The notes under the pieces: model-generated
Told to the model about the DNA's origin: nothing
Databases searched by the model: none
What the model saw: the letters and a program-made list of their open reading frames with translations, nothing else
From: Funiculus sociatus GB2-C1
Lineage (GTDB): Bacteria > Cyanobacteriota > Cyanobacteriia > Cyanobacteriales > FACHB-T130
Assembly (NCBI RefSeq): GCF_039962115.1
Contig: NZ_JAMPKJ010000003.1
Location: forward strand, 62,001 to 126,000
DNA: 64,000 nt
Reading direction: 5' to 3'
Part shown: piece by piece, positions 54,738 through 63,911 of the stretch
Position numbering within the stretch: the stretch's first letter is position 1
Layout: each line of letters opens with the position of its first letter
Translations under genes and position numbers: made by a program

Positions 54738-57347
54738 ATGCGCCCTAGCTTGGATTGTTGGCAAGGGCGCACGGAGGAAAGGCAGAAAATCCGGGGATGG
54801 ATGGCGGATGGAAATATCCGACTGATTGGCATTACGGGTTTGGGTGGCTTTGGCAAATCTACTCTGGCTGCCAAAATCTACGAAGAAGATAGCGCTGAGT
54901 TTGATAAAAAATTTTGGGCAGATGTCAGTCGCCGCGTGACTTTTACCGAGTTGGCGCGACGAGTTTTGCTGCGATTGGGACTTTCCCCGTCAACTGTGGA
55001 GGCAATTCCAGAATTGTTGCTGGTGGATGCGTTGGTGAACCATCTGCGGGAGGGGCGGCATTTACTTGTCATAGACAACCTTGAAAGTCTGCTGCAACAC
55101 GATGGGCAATGGTTGGATGCTATTTACGAGCAGTTTTTTCACGGTTGGTTGGGATGTGGTGGTAAGAGTGTCATTCTGGTAACGACGCGGGAACGCCCGG
55201 ATTTGCCAGAAATTAAGTTGAAATGGCTTCCTTTGCCGGGATTGTCACCAGCAGAGGGGGCTAATTTGTTGAAGGCTTTGGGGATTCTGGGGACTGACGC
55301 AGAATTGCAAGAGTTTGCGAAAAAGGCAGAGGGGCATCCCTTGCTGCTGACGCTGGTTGCAGGTTTTTTGCGGGCAGAGGAGGAGTCAAATCCGCACATT
55401 AGCCATTTGCAGAGGTATGGTTTGGCTGACGTAGCCCAGCTAGTGACTGACGAGAGGCTCGAAGGGTTGCACCGGGGCAAAACCGATATCTGGATGCGCC
55501 TAGTGTTAGATGCCAGCTTTAACCGCCTCAGTGACAAGTTGCAAAGATTGCTACTAAATTTGAGTGTCTATCGGATTCCTATAAATGCGGCGATGGCAGA
55601 TGCCCAGTTGCCGGGAGAGAATGTATCGGAGCAAGATTTAAGGCAGTTGGCTAGGTATTCTCTGTTGCAAGAGGAAAGGGACAACAACGGAGGGCGATGT
55701 TTTCAGTTTCACCCGTTCATTTTGGCGTATGTCAAGCAAAAGGCAGGCGATCTAACCGAGGCGCACGAAAAAGCAATTGCATATTACAGAGAAAATGCCA
55801 AACCCGAACCCTGGCAGACAATAAGTGATGTAGCAGAATACTTAGAAGTTTTCTATCACTGCTATCAGCTGGGAGAGTATGACGATGCCTTCAACACTAT
55901 TCGCCTGTGTGAAGATTTTCTATCTTTACGAGGTTACAACACTGTCCGAGTTGAACTGTACAGGCAGTTAGTTGAGGCATGGCAGCAAAATAATTCCGAT
56001 AGGTGGAAATTCGTAGATTCTCTCATTAATTTGGGCAATGCTTACTATTCCCTAGGACAATACCAACTAGCAATTGGTTACTATCAGCAGTCCCTGGCAA
56101 CAACACGGAAAATTGGCGAGCGCAAGGGGGAAGCGAATTCTCTCATTGGTTTGGGCAATGCTTACGATTCCCTGGGACAATACCAACTAGCAATTGATTA
56201 CTATCAGCAGTCCCTGGCAATATTCCCGAAGATCGGCGATCGCAATGGGGAAGCGAAATCTCTCGCTAATTTGGGCAATGCTTACGATTCTCTGGGACAA
56301 TACCAACTAGCAATTGGTTACTATCAGCAGTCCCTGGCAATATTCCGGGAGATTGGCCAGAGCAATGGGGAAGCGGCTTGTCTCAATAATTTGGGTCATG
56401 CTTACCGTTCCCTAGGACAATACAAACGAGCAATTAATTACCATCAGCAGTCCCTGGCAATATTCCCGAAGATCGGCGATCGCAATGGGGAAGCGAATTC
56501 TCTCATCGGTTTGGGTCATGCTTACCGTTCCCTAGGACAATACAAACGAGCAATTGATTACCATCAGCAGTCCCTGGCAATAACACGGGAGATCGGCAAT
56601 CGCAATGGGGAAGCGAATTCTCTCATCGGGTTGGGCAATGCTTACCGTTTCCTCCGACAATACAAACGAGCAATTGATTACTATAAGCAGTCCCTGGCAA
56701 TAACACAGGAGATCGGCGATCGCAATGGGGAAGCGGCTTCTCTAAATAACTTGGGCAATGCTTACCGTTCTCTGGGACAATACCCACTCGCCATTGATTA
56801 CCATCAGCAGTCCCTAGCAATATTTCGGGAGATTGGCGATCGTAATGGGGAAGCGAATTCTCTCATAGATTTGGGCAATGCTTACAATTCTCTGGGAAAA
56901 TACTCACTAGCAATTGATTACCATCAGGAGTCTCTGGCAATATTCTCGGAGATTGGCGATCGCAATGGGGAAGCGGCTTGTCTCAATAATTTGGGCAGTT
57001 CTTACGATTCTCTGGGACAATACTCATTAGCAATTGATTACTACCAGCAGTCTCTGGCAATATTCCGGGAGATTGGCGACCGCAATGGGGAAGCGACTTC
57101 TTTATTTAATTTAGGAAATGGCTTGGCAAAGCTAGGTCGAAAATCAGAAGCCATTGCTGCTTACCAAAATGCCCGCGATCTGTATCAAGCAATGGAACTA
57201 GATGCAGATGTCCAAGATGCTGACAATGCTATTCAGCGCCTTTCCAAAAAGACTAACATTTGGATGAGTTTGCCAAAAGCTATAGTCAGCTTTTTATTGC
57301 GATGGGTTAATCGTTTATGGGGCCTGCTACACACCTTCCTCAGGTAG
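54738..57347 (+). CDS. NB-ARC/TPR NLR-like signalling ATPase
   Basis: An 869-residue STAND protein. The nucleotide-binding part has P-loop GLGGFGKST (34-42), Walker B LLVIDNLE (109-116), LVTTRERP (147-154) and GHPL (199-202), followed by a winged-helix part. TPR units run from about residue 430 to 800; nine or so are 40-residue, 120-bp copies nearly identical in DNA. The last 30 residues are a hydrophobic or amphipathic helix. No ribosome-binding site is evident before ATG 54738, and the frame is open back to the TGA at 54672. It may thus be translated after termination of the small upstream gene, or the two may have been one gene. Confidence 0.88.
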   Translation: MRPSLDCWQGRTEERQKIRGWMADGNIRLIGITGLGGFGKSTLAAKIYEEDSAEFDKKFWADVSRRVTFTELARRVLLRLGLSPSTVEAIPELLLVDALVNHLREGRHLLVIDNLESLLQHDGQWLDAIYEQFFHGWLGCGGKSVILVTTRERPDLPEIKLKWLPLPGLSPAEGANLLKALGILGTDAELQEFAKKAEGHPLLLTLVAGFLRAEEESNPHISHLQRYGLADVAQLVTDERLEGLHRGKTDIWMRLVLDASFNRLSDKLQRLLLNLSVYRIPINAAMADAQLPGENVSEQDLRQLARYSLLQEERDNNGGRCFQFHPFILAYVKQKAGDLTEAHEKAIAYYRENAKPEPWQTISDVAEYLEVFYHCYQLGEYDDAFNTIRLCEDFLSLRGYNTVRVELYRQLVEAWQQNNSDRWKFVDSLINLGNAYYSLGQYQLAIGYYQQSLATTRKIGERKGEANSLIGLGNAYDSLGQYQLAIDYYQQSLAIFPKIGDRNGEAKSLANLGNAYDSLGQYQLAIGYYQQSLAIFREIGQSNGEAACLNNLGHAYRSLGQYKRAINYHQQSLAIFPKIGDRNGEANSLIGLGHAYRSLGQYKRAIDYHQQSLAITREIGNRNGEANSLIGLGNAYRFLRQYKRAIDYYKQSLAITQEIGDRNGEAASLNNLGNAYRSLGQYPLAIDYHQQSLAIFREIGDRNGEANSLIDLGNAYNSLGKYSLAIDYHQESLAIFSEIGDRNGEAACLNNLGSSYDSLGQYSLAIDYYQQSLAIFREIGDRNGEATSLFNLGNGLAKLGRKSEAIAAYQNARDLYQAMELDADVQDADNAIQRLSKKTNIWMSLPKAIVSFLLRWVNRLWGLLHTFLR
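56028..57110 (+). repeat. Nine tandem 120-bp repeats encoding TPR units
   Basis: Each unit encodes a version of LGNAYRSLGQYKRAIDYHQQ followed by SLAI-x-R-E-IGDRNGEA-x-S-L. Copies agree at most positions, including silent sites, and most include the HIP1-type string GGCGATCGCAATGG. Units differ mainly at a few helix-surface codons (YSL/KRA/QLA, DYH/GYY, IFR/ITR/IFP). Confidence 0.92.
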
Positions 57348-57465
57348 CGATGAGTCAAAGACGATACCCCTTTTGCGTCTTCTGCACCTATCCGGTTTAA
57401 CAAAAAATGCGATCGCCTTCGCTACACTAGCGCGTCTTTGTGGTTCAAATCATTGAATGCGATCG

Positions 57466-58098
57466 CTACCTGACCACCAATTCACCCAATCGCTTTAAGA
57501 TACTCAGAACACTATACAACTCATTCCCCCGTCGATAGAGCGTGAATTCATCCGATAAGGCGTACTGTGGCGTGTCTTGCTTGGTGAGTTTTATAAATCT
57601 GAAATGACTGCCATTGCTGATAAATCCAAATGTTGGTTTATCACAATGAGGATTAGCTAACATATAAGCGAGTATTTGAGGTATTGCTATATCCAAAGAA
57701 AATAGCGGTCTTTTAGACTCGATCACCACCACCCATAGTTCACTTTGTAAAACTAAAATATCAATTTTTCCCTGCACTATAACTCCGTCTTCATCTTTAT
57801 CTGAAATCGTTACAGATTTTTCTGTTTCAATTTCATAAGGTGGACGATAAAAGCCAGCTAGTTTCAGCAACGGAGAAAGTACCACCATTTTCACTAAGTC
57901 TTCCAGCATGGGACGACGTTCGATTAAATGTAGATATTCCTCTTTAACTCCGTCCAAAAAATGCTGCTCTTCTGAGGTAATTTGAGGTAAATTATCTACC
58001 CATTCAGTAAAAAAATTCTTATTTTTAGAAGGTAATAAACCAAATTCGTTTTCTAAGCCCCGCAGGGTGATATCTTTAGCTTGAATTGTTTGAACCAT
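57466..58098 (-). CDS. Stand-alone HsdR N-terminal-type (PD-(D/E)XK) nuclease-like protein
   Basis: A 210-residue protein resembling the N-terminal endonuclease domain of type I restriction HsdR subunits, without the helicase. The nuclease core is visible: a conserved Glu in the helix before GKIDILVLQSELWVVVIESK (about residues 109-128), giving the D...E-x-K catalytic set, and a Q-x-x-x-Y helix (IPQILAYMLA) that is typical of the family. There are no hsdM or hsdS genes nearby. It is convergent with the NLR-like gene and may belong to the same defence-type locus, or be a free-standing family member. Confidence 0.75.
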   Translation of the reverse strand: MVQTIQAKDITLRGLENEFGLLPSKNKNFFTEWVDNLPQITSEEQHFLDGVKEEYLHLIERRPMLEDLVKMVVLSPLLKLAGFYRPPYEIETEKSVTISDKDEDGVIVQGKIDILVLQSELWVVVIESKRPLFSLDIAIPQILAYMLANPHCDKPTFGFISNGSHFRFIKLTKQDTPQYALSDEFTLYRRGNELYSVLSILKRLGELVVR

Positions 58099-58163
58099 AC
58101 GGCTATTGGTTATCAGCGTTATTTTATGAATTAATTGTAGCGATTAATAACCAATAACAAAAA

Positions 58164-58197
58164 TAGGGTTTTCTCGTTACTAACCGAGAAAACCCTA
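58164..58197 (-). terminator. Terminator after gcvP
   Basis: TAGGGTTTTCTCG (58164-58176) pairs with CGAGAAAACCCTA (58185-58197). The minus-strand side is followed by TTTTTG. It lies just past the gcvP stop. Confidence 0.85.
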
Positions 58198-58218
58198 CTT
58201 GATGTCAGCCTAAATGGA

Positions 58219-61122
58219 CTAGCCTTGTGAATAAGCTTCCATCGGGAGACAAGAGCAAACTAAATTGCGATCGCCAAAAGCATTATCGATACGTCCGACA
58301 GCAGGCCAAAACTTGTGTTCGCGTGTCCAAGGCGCGGGGTAAGCAGCTTGTTCGCGAGAGTAAGGATGGTTCCATTCGGAAGTAATCAGACTTTCTGCGG
58401 TATGAGGTGCATTCTTCAAGACATTATCTTGAGCATCTACTTTACCCGATTCAATTTCCTCTATCTCTTGACGAATAGATATCATTGCATCGCAAAAACG
58501 GTCTAACTCTTCTTTCGATTCGCTTTCTGTTGGTTCCACCATCATCGTACCCGCGACAGGCCAAGAAACGGTAGGCGCGTGGAAACCGTAGTCCATCAGA
58601 CGCTTAGCGATGTCATCTACTTCGATTCCGGCGGATTTTTTGAGCGATCGCAAGTCTAAAATACACTCATGCGCCACTAAACCCGCTTTCCCCTTGTATA
58701 AAACTGGGTAGTAACTTTCTAAACGACGGGCGATGTAGTTAGCATTCAAAATTGCCACCTTGGTTGCATCCGTCAAACCCGCGCCACCCATCATGGCGAT
58801 GTACATCCAAGAAATCGTCAAGATGCTGGCGCTACCCCAAGGCGCAGCAGAAACAGCACCCATCGATTTTGGATTATTCGCATCCATTTTGACAACAGAA
58901 TGTCCAGGTAGGAATGGTACTAAATGCGGTGCGACACCAATGGGCCCCATACCAGGGCCACCGCCGCCGTGAGGGATGCAGAAAGTTTTATGCAAATTTA
59001 GGTGACAAACATCCGCGCCGAAGTCTCCCGGACGGCACAGCCCGACCTGAGCGTTCATATTCGCCCCGTCCATATAGACTTGTCCGCCGTTAGCATGGAT
59101 AACATCGCAGATTTCCCGAATCGGTTCCTCGAATACGCCGTGAGTGGAGGGATATGTCACCATCAAGGCGGCGAGTTCGGACTTGTGTTTCTCGGCTTTA
59201 GCTTTAAGATCGTCTAAGTCAACATTGCCTTGAGTGTCGCAGTTAACTGGCACTACCTTCATCCCACACATCACCGCACTTGCAGGATTTGTTCCGTGCG
59301 CCGATTGGGGAATTAGACAGATATTGCGGTGTGTTTCGCCGCGACTTTCGTGATACTGACGAATTACTAAAAGTCCTGCATATTCCCCTTGAGAACCAGC
59401 ATTCGGTTGCAGAGAAATTCCGGCAAAACCTGTGATTTGGGCTAACCATTCCTCAAGCTGTTGGAATAGAACTTGATAACCCCGCGTTTGCGAAAGGGGC
59501 GCGAAAGGATGAATTTTGCCAAATTCAGACCAAGTTACAGGTAGCATCTCAGATGTTGCATTCAGCTTCATCGTGCATGATCCCAAGGGAATCATAGATG
59601 TAGTTAAAGACAGATCCTTTGCTTGCAAACGGTGCATATAACGCAAAAGTTCTGTTTCTGAGTGATAGCGGTTAAAGACGGGATGAGTGAGATAGTTGCT
59701 GGTACGGGAGAAAGGGGAGTTAGATTTTGGTGCTAACTCTTCAACCGTGAAGGGTAGGGAATCGGAAAGGGCGAAAATCTCTAATAAGTCGATGACATCT
59801 GCGACTGTAGTTGTTTCGTCTAGGGTAATCCCGATAGTTGTATCTATCCGCAGGTTAATTTGACGGGCTTGGCAACGTTGGAGAATTTCTTTTAAGTTGC
59901 GATCGCGTAACTCTACGCACAATGTATCAAAATAATTCTCACTACCAATGCTGTAACCTAGTCGCTTCAGTCCTTCTGCCAGAAGTACAGTCAGATTATG
60001 AATATTTTCGGCAATATTTCTCAATCCTGCTGGCCCATGATAGACCGCATACATACCCGCCATCACCGCCAGTAGAACTTGGGCGGTACAAATGTTACTC
60101 GTAGCTTTATCGCGGCGGATATGCTGTTCGCGGGTTTGCAAGGCCAGACGCAGTGCAGGGTTTCCTTGGGAATCTTTAGAAACGCCGACAATTCGCCCCG
60201 GAACTTGTCGCTTATACTCTTCTTTGGTGGCAAAGTAAGCGGCATGAGGACCCCCATAGCCCAAGGGAATACCGAAGCGCTGAGTGCTTCCTACCGCGAT
60301 ATCAGCCCCAAATTCTCCAGGGGGTGTAAGCAGAGTTAAACTCAAGGGGTCGGCTGCGACTGTAACTAAGGCACCGACTGCATGAGCTTTTTCGACAAAA
60401 CTCCGATAGTCGTAAATTGTGCCATCGCTGGCGGGATATTGCAAAAGTACGCCGAAAACTGGTTGCTGAAAGTCAAAGGTTTGAAAGTCGCCGACAATGA
60501 CATCAATACCCAACGGTATCGCCCGTGTTTGCACGACTTCGATAGTTTGGGGATGACAGTCTTTTGAGACGAAGAACGCATTTGCCTTATTTTTGCAGAT
60601 GCCATAGCTCATCGTCATCGCTTCGGCGGCGGCGGTTGCTTCATCAAGTAAGGAAGCATTGGCAATTTCCAAACCTGTGAGGTCTATAATCATTGTCTGG
60701 AAATTCAGCAACGCTTCCAGACGACCTTGGGCAATTTCTGCTTGATAGGGAGTGTATGCTGTGTACCAGCCGGGATTCTCTAAGATGTTGCGCTGTATGA
60801 CAGGCGGGGTGATACAGTCGTGATAGCCCATGCCGATGTATGAGCGGAATACCTGATTTTTCGAGGCGATTTCTTTGAGGAGCGCGATCGCTGCGTACTC
60901 GCTTTTTGGTTCGGGTAACTGTAGACTTCCCCTAAGGCGGATCGTCTGCGAAACCGTCTTCTCAACCAGTGCATCAAGGTCTTTCAGCCCCAACACCTCC
61001 AGCATTTGCCCGACTTCATCGGGGTTTGGGCCAATATGCCTGTCTGCAAAAGAAATCGATTGCCTTATTCCTCCCATCACTTGCTGACGGCTAGACTGCG
61101 TTTGAGCGGTATAATATGCCAT
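58219..61122 (-). CDS. gcvP: Glycine dehydrogenase (decarboxylating), P protein
   Basis: A 967-residue PLP enzyme of the glycine cleavage system that decarboxylates glycine and passes the aminomethyl group to lipoylated GcvH; this is the main exit route for photorespiratory glycine. The N-terminal half carries [14 protein letters not shown] and [16 protein letters not shown]. The C-terminal half carries the PLP lysine in [20 protein letters not shown] (about residue 713). The length is normal for the single-chain type. gcvH is upstream with a 143-bp spacer holding a perfect palindrome. Confidence 0.97.
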   Translation of the reverse strand: MAYYTAQTQSSRQQVMGGIRQSISFADRHIGPNPDEVGQMLEVLGLKDLDALVEKTVSQTIRLRGSLQLPEPKSEYAAIALLKEIASKNQVFRSYIGMGYHDCITPPVIQRNILENPGWYTAYTPYQAEIAQGRLEALLNFQTMIIDLTGLEIANASLLDEATAAAEAMTMSYGICKNKANAFFVSKDCHPQTIEVVQTRAIPLGIDVIVGDFQTFDFQQPVFGVLLQYPASDGTIYDYRSFVEKAHAVGALVTVAADPLSLTLLTPPGEFGADIAVGSTQRFGIPLGYGGPHAAYFATKEEYKRQVPGRIVGVSKDSQGNPALRLALQTREQHIRRDKATSNICTAQVLLAVMAGMYAVYHGPAGLRNIAENIHNLTVLLAEGLKRLGYSIGSENYFDTLCVELRDRNLKEILQRCQARQINLRIDTTIGITLDETTTVADVIDLLEIFALSDSLPFTVEELAPKSNSPFSRTSNYLTHPVFNRYHSETELLRYMHRLQAKDLSLTTSMIPLGSCTMKLNATSEMLPVTWSEFGKIHPFAPLSQTRGYQVLFQQLEEWLAQITGFAGISLQPNAGSQGEYAGLLVIRQYHESRGETHRNICLIPQSAHGTNPASAVMCGMKVVPVNCDTQGNVDLDDLKAKAEKHKSELAALMVTYPSTHGVFEEPIREICDVIHANGGQVYMDGANMNAQVGLCRPGDFGADVCHLNLHKTFCIPHGGGGPGMGPIGVAPHLVPFLPGHSVVKMDANNPKSMGAVSAAPWGSASILTISWMYIAMMGGAGLTDATKVAILNANYIARRLESYYPVLYKGKAGLVAHECILDLRSLKKSAGIEVDDIAKRLMDYGFHAPTVSWPVAGTMMVEPTESESKEELDRFCDAMISIRQEIEEIESGKVDAQDNVLKNAPHTAESLITSEWNHPYSREQAAYPAPWTREHKFWPAVGRIDNAFGDRNLVCSCLPMEAYSQG

Positions 61123-61228
61123 TTGCTCTCCAGAATTGTCTGCTTATTACTTTGTAACAGTAATTTCAGAGTCAGGAGTTGGGAAAAGTTTGAAGTTTGA
61201 ATGAAGAGAATGTTTTCAAAACTCAAAA

Positions 61229-61256
61229 CTAGAGACGCGATATATCGCGTCTCTAG
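61229..61256. repeat. Perfect 28-bp palindrome between gcvH and gcvP
   Basis: CTAGAGACGCGATA is followed directly by its reverse complement. It belongs to a dispersed cyanobacterial GAGACGCGATATATCGCGTCTC palindrome. A related decayed form is at about 4155-4187. Confidence 0.8.
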
Positions 61257-61265
61257 GTAAAACTC

Positions 61266-61655
61266 TTATTCCCCTTCCACCTGGACTCGATACTCATCCG
61301 CCGTCAGCGCTTCATCCAGTTCATCGGGGTCATTGATGCGAACTTTCAACAACCAACCCTCTCCATAAGGGTCTTCTCCCAGATGCTCTGGAGCTTCTAC
61401 AATGACATCATTGCGCTCAATAACCGTACCGCTGATTGGCGCATACATATCTTCAACCGCTTTCACTGATTCAATTGTGCCAAAGCTGGCTCCCTTTTGC
61501 AGGGCATCGCCCACGTCTGGCAACTCCAAAAACACTATATCGCCCATCTGATCGACAGCAAAGGCACTAATGCCAATTGTGGCAATTTCGCCTTCTAGCC
61601 GCACATACTCGTGGGAGTCTAAATACTTCAAGTCATCAGGGTATTCCAGAGCCAT
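61266..61655 (-). CDS. gcvH: Glycine cleavage system H protein
   Basis: A 129-residue lipoyl carrier that shuttles the aminomethyl group between the P, T and L proteins. The lipoylated lysine is in [16 protein letters not shown] (about residue 65). A typical N-terminus ([20 protein letters not shown]) and C-terminus are present. It is divergent from the alpha/beta hydrolase gene, which is 81 bp away. Confidence 0.97.
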   Translation of the reverse strand: MALEYPDDLKYLDSHEYVRLEGEIATIGISAFAVDQMGDIVFLELPDVGDALQKGASFGTIESVKAVEDMYAPISGTVIERNDVIVEAPEHLGEDPYGEGWLLKVRINDPDELDEALTADEYRVQVEGE

Positions 61656-61736
61656 CTCACTTCCTCATCAGTACGCTGAAACTAGCTTAAGTTAGCCATT
61701 AAGTTTACAGCTTTCAGACTTAGAATCAGCACAATT

Positions 61737-62567
61737 ATGGATAAACAAAAGCTCTATCGTCTACTATTTGGCGAATTTTCCTTGAAAAGGCTGGCCTTTT
61801 CGGCAATCTTTATCTATGCTTTTCTTTGCTTCTATGCCTACTTTTTTTCGGACAGGATGATTTTTCTGCCGCAACCCTCTAGCTATCAGGACAGTAGGGA
61901 GATTATCAAGCTAACGACTGCGGATGGCGTGAAAATCTCAGCGGTGCATCTGCCTAATCCTAGCGCTACCTACACAATCCTATACAGCCACGGCAATGCG
62001 GAAGACCTGGGAGACAGTCTACCGGGTTTAAGAGAACTGCGGGATATGGGCTTTGCTGTCTTTAGCTACGATTATCGCGGTTATGGCACCAGTCAGGGAA
62101 CTCCCACTGAGAGTAATGTTTATCGGGATATTGATGCCGCCTATAATTATCTAACTCAGCAGTTGGGTGTCCCCCCAAATCGGATTATTGTCTATGGGCG
62201 TTCTGTGGGTAGTGGCCCGGCTGTTGATTTGGCTTCTCGCAAGGCTGTTGCTGGTTTAATTTTGGAAACTCCATTTCTTAGCACGTTTCGGGTGGTGACG
62301 CAGATTCCGATTGTGCCTTTTGATAAGTTTAATAATATTAGCAAGATTAAAAAGGTGCTTGCTCCAGTGCTGGTGATGCACGGGAGGCGGGACGAAGTTG
62401 TACCATTTTGGCACGGGGAGCAACTTTTTGCCGCAGCAAATGAACCCAAGCGCTCTTTTTGGGTGGATAGTGCACGTCACGATGATCTAGCGTCGGTTGC
62501 TGGCGAGTCGTATGCGAAAACTTTGCGGGAGTTTGCCCAGTCTATTTCTCTGGGTAAGAGTTTCTGA
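61737..62567 (+). CDS. Alpha/beta hydrolase with N-terminal membrane anchor
   Basis: A 276-residue serine hydrolase of the Bem46/ABHD13/17-like group. A membrane helix at about residues 17-38 is followed by the fold core: YSHGNAEDLGD (oxyanion region, about 82), the nucleophile in YGRSVGSGPAVDLA (about 150), the acid in VMHGRRDEVVPFW (about 210) and the catalytic His in SARHDDL (about 242). It may act as lipase, thioesterase or de-acylase at the membrane; the substrate is unknown. It lies on the opposite strand between gcvT and gcvH, splitting an otherwise normal gcv cluster. Confidence 0.9.
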   Translation: MDKQKLYRLLFGEFSLKRLAFSAIFIYAFLCFYAYFFSDRMIFLPQPSSYQDSREIIKLTTADGVKISAVHLPNPSATYTILYSHGNAEDLGDSLPGLRELRDMGFAVFSYDYRGYGTSQGTPTESNVYRDIDAAYNYLTQQLGVPPNRIIVYGRSVGSGPAVDLASRKAVAGLILETPFLSTFRVVTQIPIVPFDKFNNISKIKKVLAPVLVMHGRRDEVVPFWHGEQLFAAANEPKRSFWVDSARHDDLASVAGESYAKTLREFAQSISLGKSF

Positions 62568-62571
62568 CTGG

Positions 62572-62718
62572 GGATGTCTGAGAAGTGTCAAAAGTTACTT
62601 TGATCCCCCTAAATCCCCCTTAAAAAGGGGGACTTTGAGAAGATTCTCCCGCCTTTTTAAGGGGGGCTGGGGGGGATCTGACCGTTTAAGCATTTCGATT
62701 ATGACTTTTCAGACATCC
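62572..62718. mobile_element. MITE-like inverted-repeat element
   Basis: A 147-bp element with terminal inverted repeats GGATGTCTGAGAAGTG (62572-62587) and GACTTTTCAGACATCC (62703-62718), 14 of 16 matching. Inside is a second palindrome of GATCCCCCTAAATCC and GGGGGGATC (62602-62678), with CCTTAAAAAGG and CCTTTTTAAGG. It has no coding potential and lies between the hydrolase stop and the gcvT stop. Confidence 0.6.
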
Positions 62719-62771
62719 TCTTAACGAGTAACGAGTAACTATTCGACTCAGCACTAGAAGCAGAGGCACTT

Positions 62772-63911
62772 TTACTTGCTGGAGAGACGAGTAGGGGAAC
62801 GATAAAAAGGTTTCTTGACAACAACCGCTGGATATGATTTACCCCGGACTTCCACCTCTAGCTGCTGCCCAATCTGCGCTAAATTCGTGGGAACATAGGC
62901 AAGGGCAATTGGTTGCCCTAAAGTTGGTGCTAGCGTACCGCTGGTGACAACACCCACAGCTTCACCGTTATGCAGCACCGGGTAGCCATGACGGGCGATG
63001 TAACGCCCTTGCATTTGCAACCCTACCAGACGGCGTTCTACTCCATTAGCTTTTTGTTGTTCCAGCGCCTCTCGCCCGATAAAGTCGCCTTTGCTATCGA
63101 GGTGAACTACCCAACCCAAACCAGCTTCTAAGGGCGTGGTGCTTTCATCAATATCTTGCCCATAAAGTGCCATTGCTGCTTCTAGGCGCAGGGTATCTCT
63201 AGCGCCGAGTCCGCAGGGAACCACACCAGCTGCTACAAGATTTCGCCACAATTCTACCCCTACTTCTGGGTCTACCATCACTTCAAACCCATCCTCGCCT
63301 GTATAGCCAGTCCGGGCAATAAAGGCTGGCTGTTCGAGTATGGTTGTGTCGAGATGCCCAAATGCCTTAATCGGTGTCAAATCATCTTTGACAAATTGCT
63401 GTAAAAATGCGATCGCTTTCGGCCCCTGAACAGCAATCAAAACTTTCGCTACTGACAAATCCTCGAAATCAACTGGGTAAGATTCCAACTGTGCAAACAC
63501 CCAAGCTTTGTCTCTGGATCTGGTGGCGGCGTTGACTATCATTACTCCCCGCTGTTCGCCGTTGTCTTCGCCTTGATAGTAGAAAATTATGTCGTCCAAA
63601 ATCCCACCTTGAGGATTTAGCAGGACGGTATACTGAGATTCACCGGGTTTCAGGCGGCTAAGATCCGAGGGAACTAGCGGCTGGAGGTGGGAAATTAGCT
63701 GTTTCCCTTTGAAGGTAAATTTGCCCATGTGGGAGATGTCGAACATCCCCGCTGAGGTGCGAACTGCCTGGTGTTCTTGGGCAATGCCGATGTATTGTAC
63801 TGCCATCTCCCACCCGGCAAAGGCGGTGAGTCGGGCTTTTTGTTCTAGGGCGAGTTGATATAGGGGAGTTCGGGCGATCGCTGTCTCTGGATGCAGTTCT
63901 TCGGTAGCCAC
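62772..63911 (-). CDS. gcvT: Aminomethyltransferase, glycine cleavage T protein
   Basis: A 379-residue enzyme that moves the methylene group from GcvH to tetrahydrofolate and frees ammonia. Family motifs include TPLYQLALEQKARLTAFAGW, MFDISHMGKF (about residue 56), the folate-pocket region TGYTGEDGFEVMV (about 207), GLGARDTLRLEAAMALYG (about 235) and GVVTSGTLAPTLGQPIALAY near the C-terminus. The start is probably GTG 63911. It shares its strand with gcvH and gcvP but is separated from them by the hydrolase gene and a MITE-like element, so it may have its own promoter. Confidence 0.96.
   Translation of the reverse strand: MATEELHPETAIARTPLYQLALEQKARLTAFAGWEMAVQYIGIAQEHQAVRTSAGMFDISHMGKFTFKGKQLISHLQPLVPSDLSRLKPGESQYTVLLNPQGGILDDIIFYYQGEDNGEQRGVMIVNAATRSRDKAWVFAQLESYPVDFEDLSVAKVLIAVQGPKAIAFLQQFVKDDLTPIKAFGHLDTTILEQPAFIARTGYTGEDGFEVMVDPEVGVELWRNLVAAGVVPCGLGARDTLRLEAAMALYGQDIDESTTPLEAGLGWVVHLDSKGDFIGREALEQQKANGVERRLVGLQMQGRYIARHGYPVLHNGEAVGVVTSGTLAPTLGQPIALAYVPTNLAQIGQQLEVEVRGKSYPAVVVKKPFYRSPTRLSSK

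Noticed and set aside
56028-57110. CRISPR-like array
   Set aside because: The 120-bp periodicity is entirely coding (TPR units) and there are no unique spacers between short repeats.
54276-57347. Selenocysteine or programmed recoding at the TGA
   Set aside because: No SECIS-like hairpin or slippery sequence is evident around 54672, and neither protein family is known to use recoding.
53599-58098. Type I restriction system
   Set aside because: Only an HsdR-N-like domain is present; no helicase, methylase or specificity subunit is nearby.
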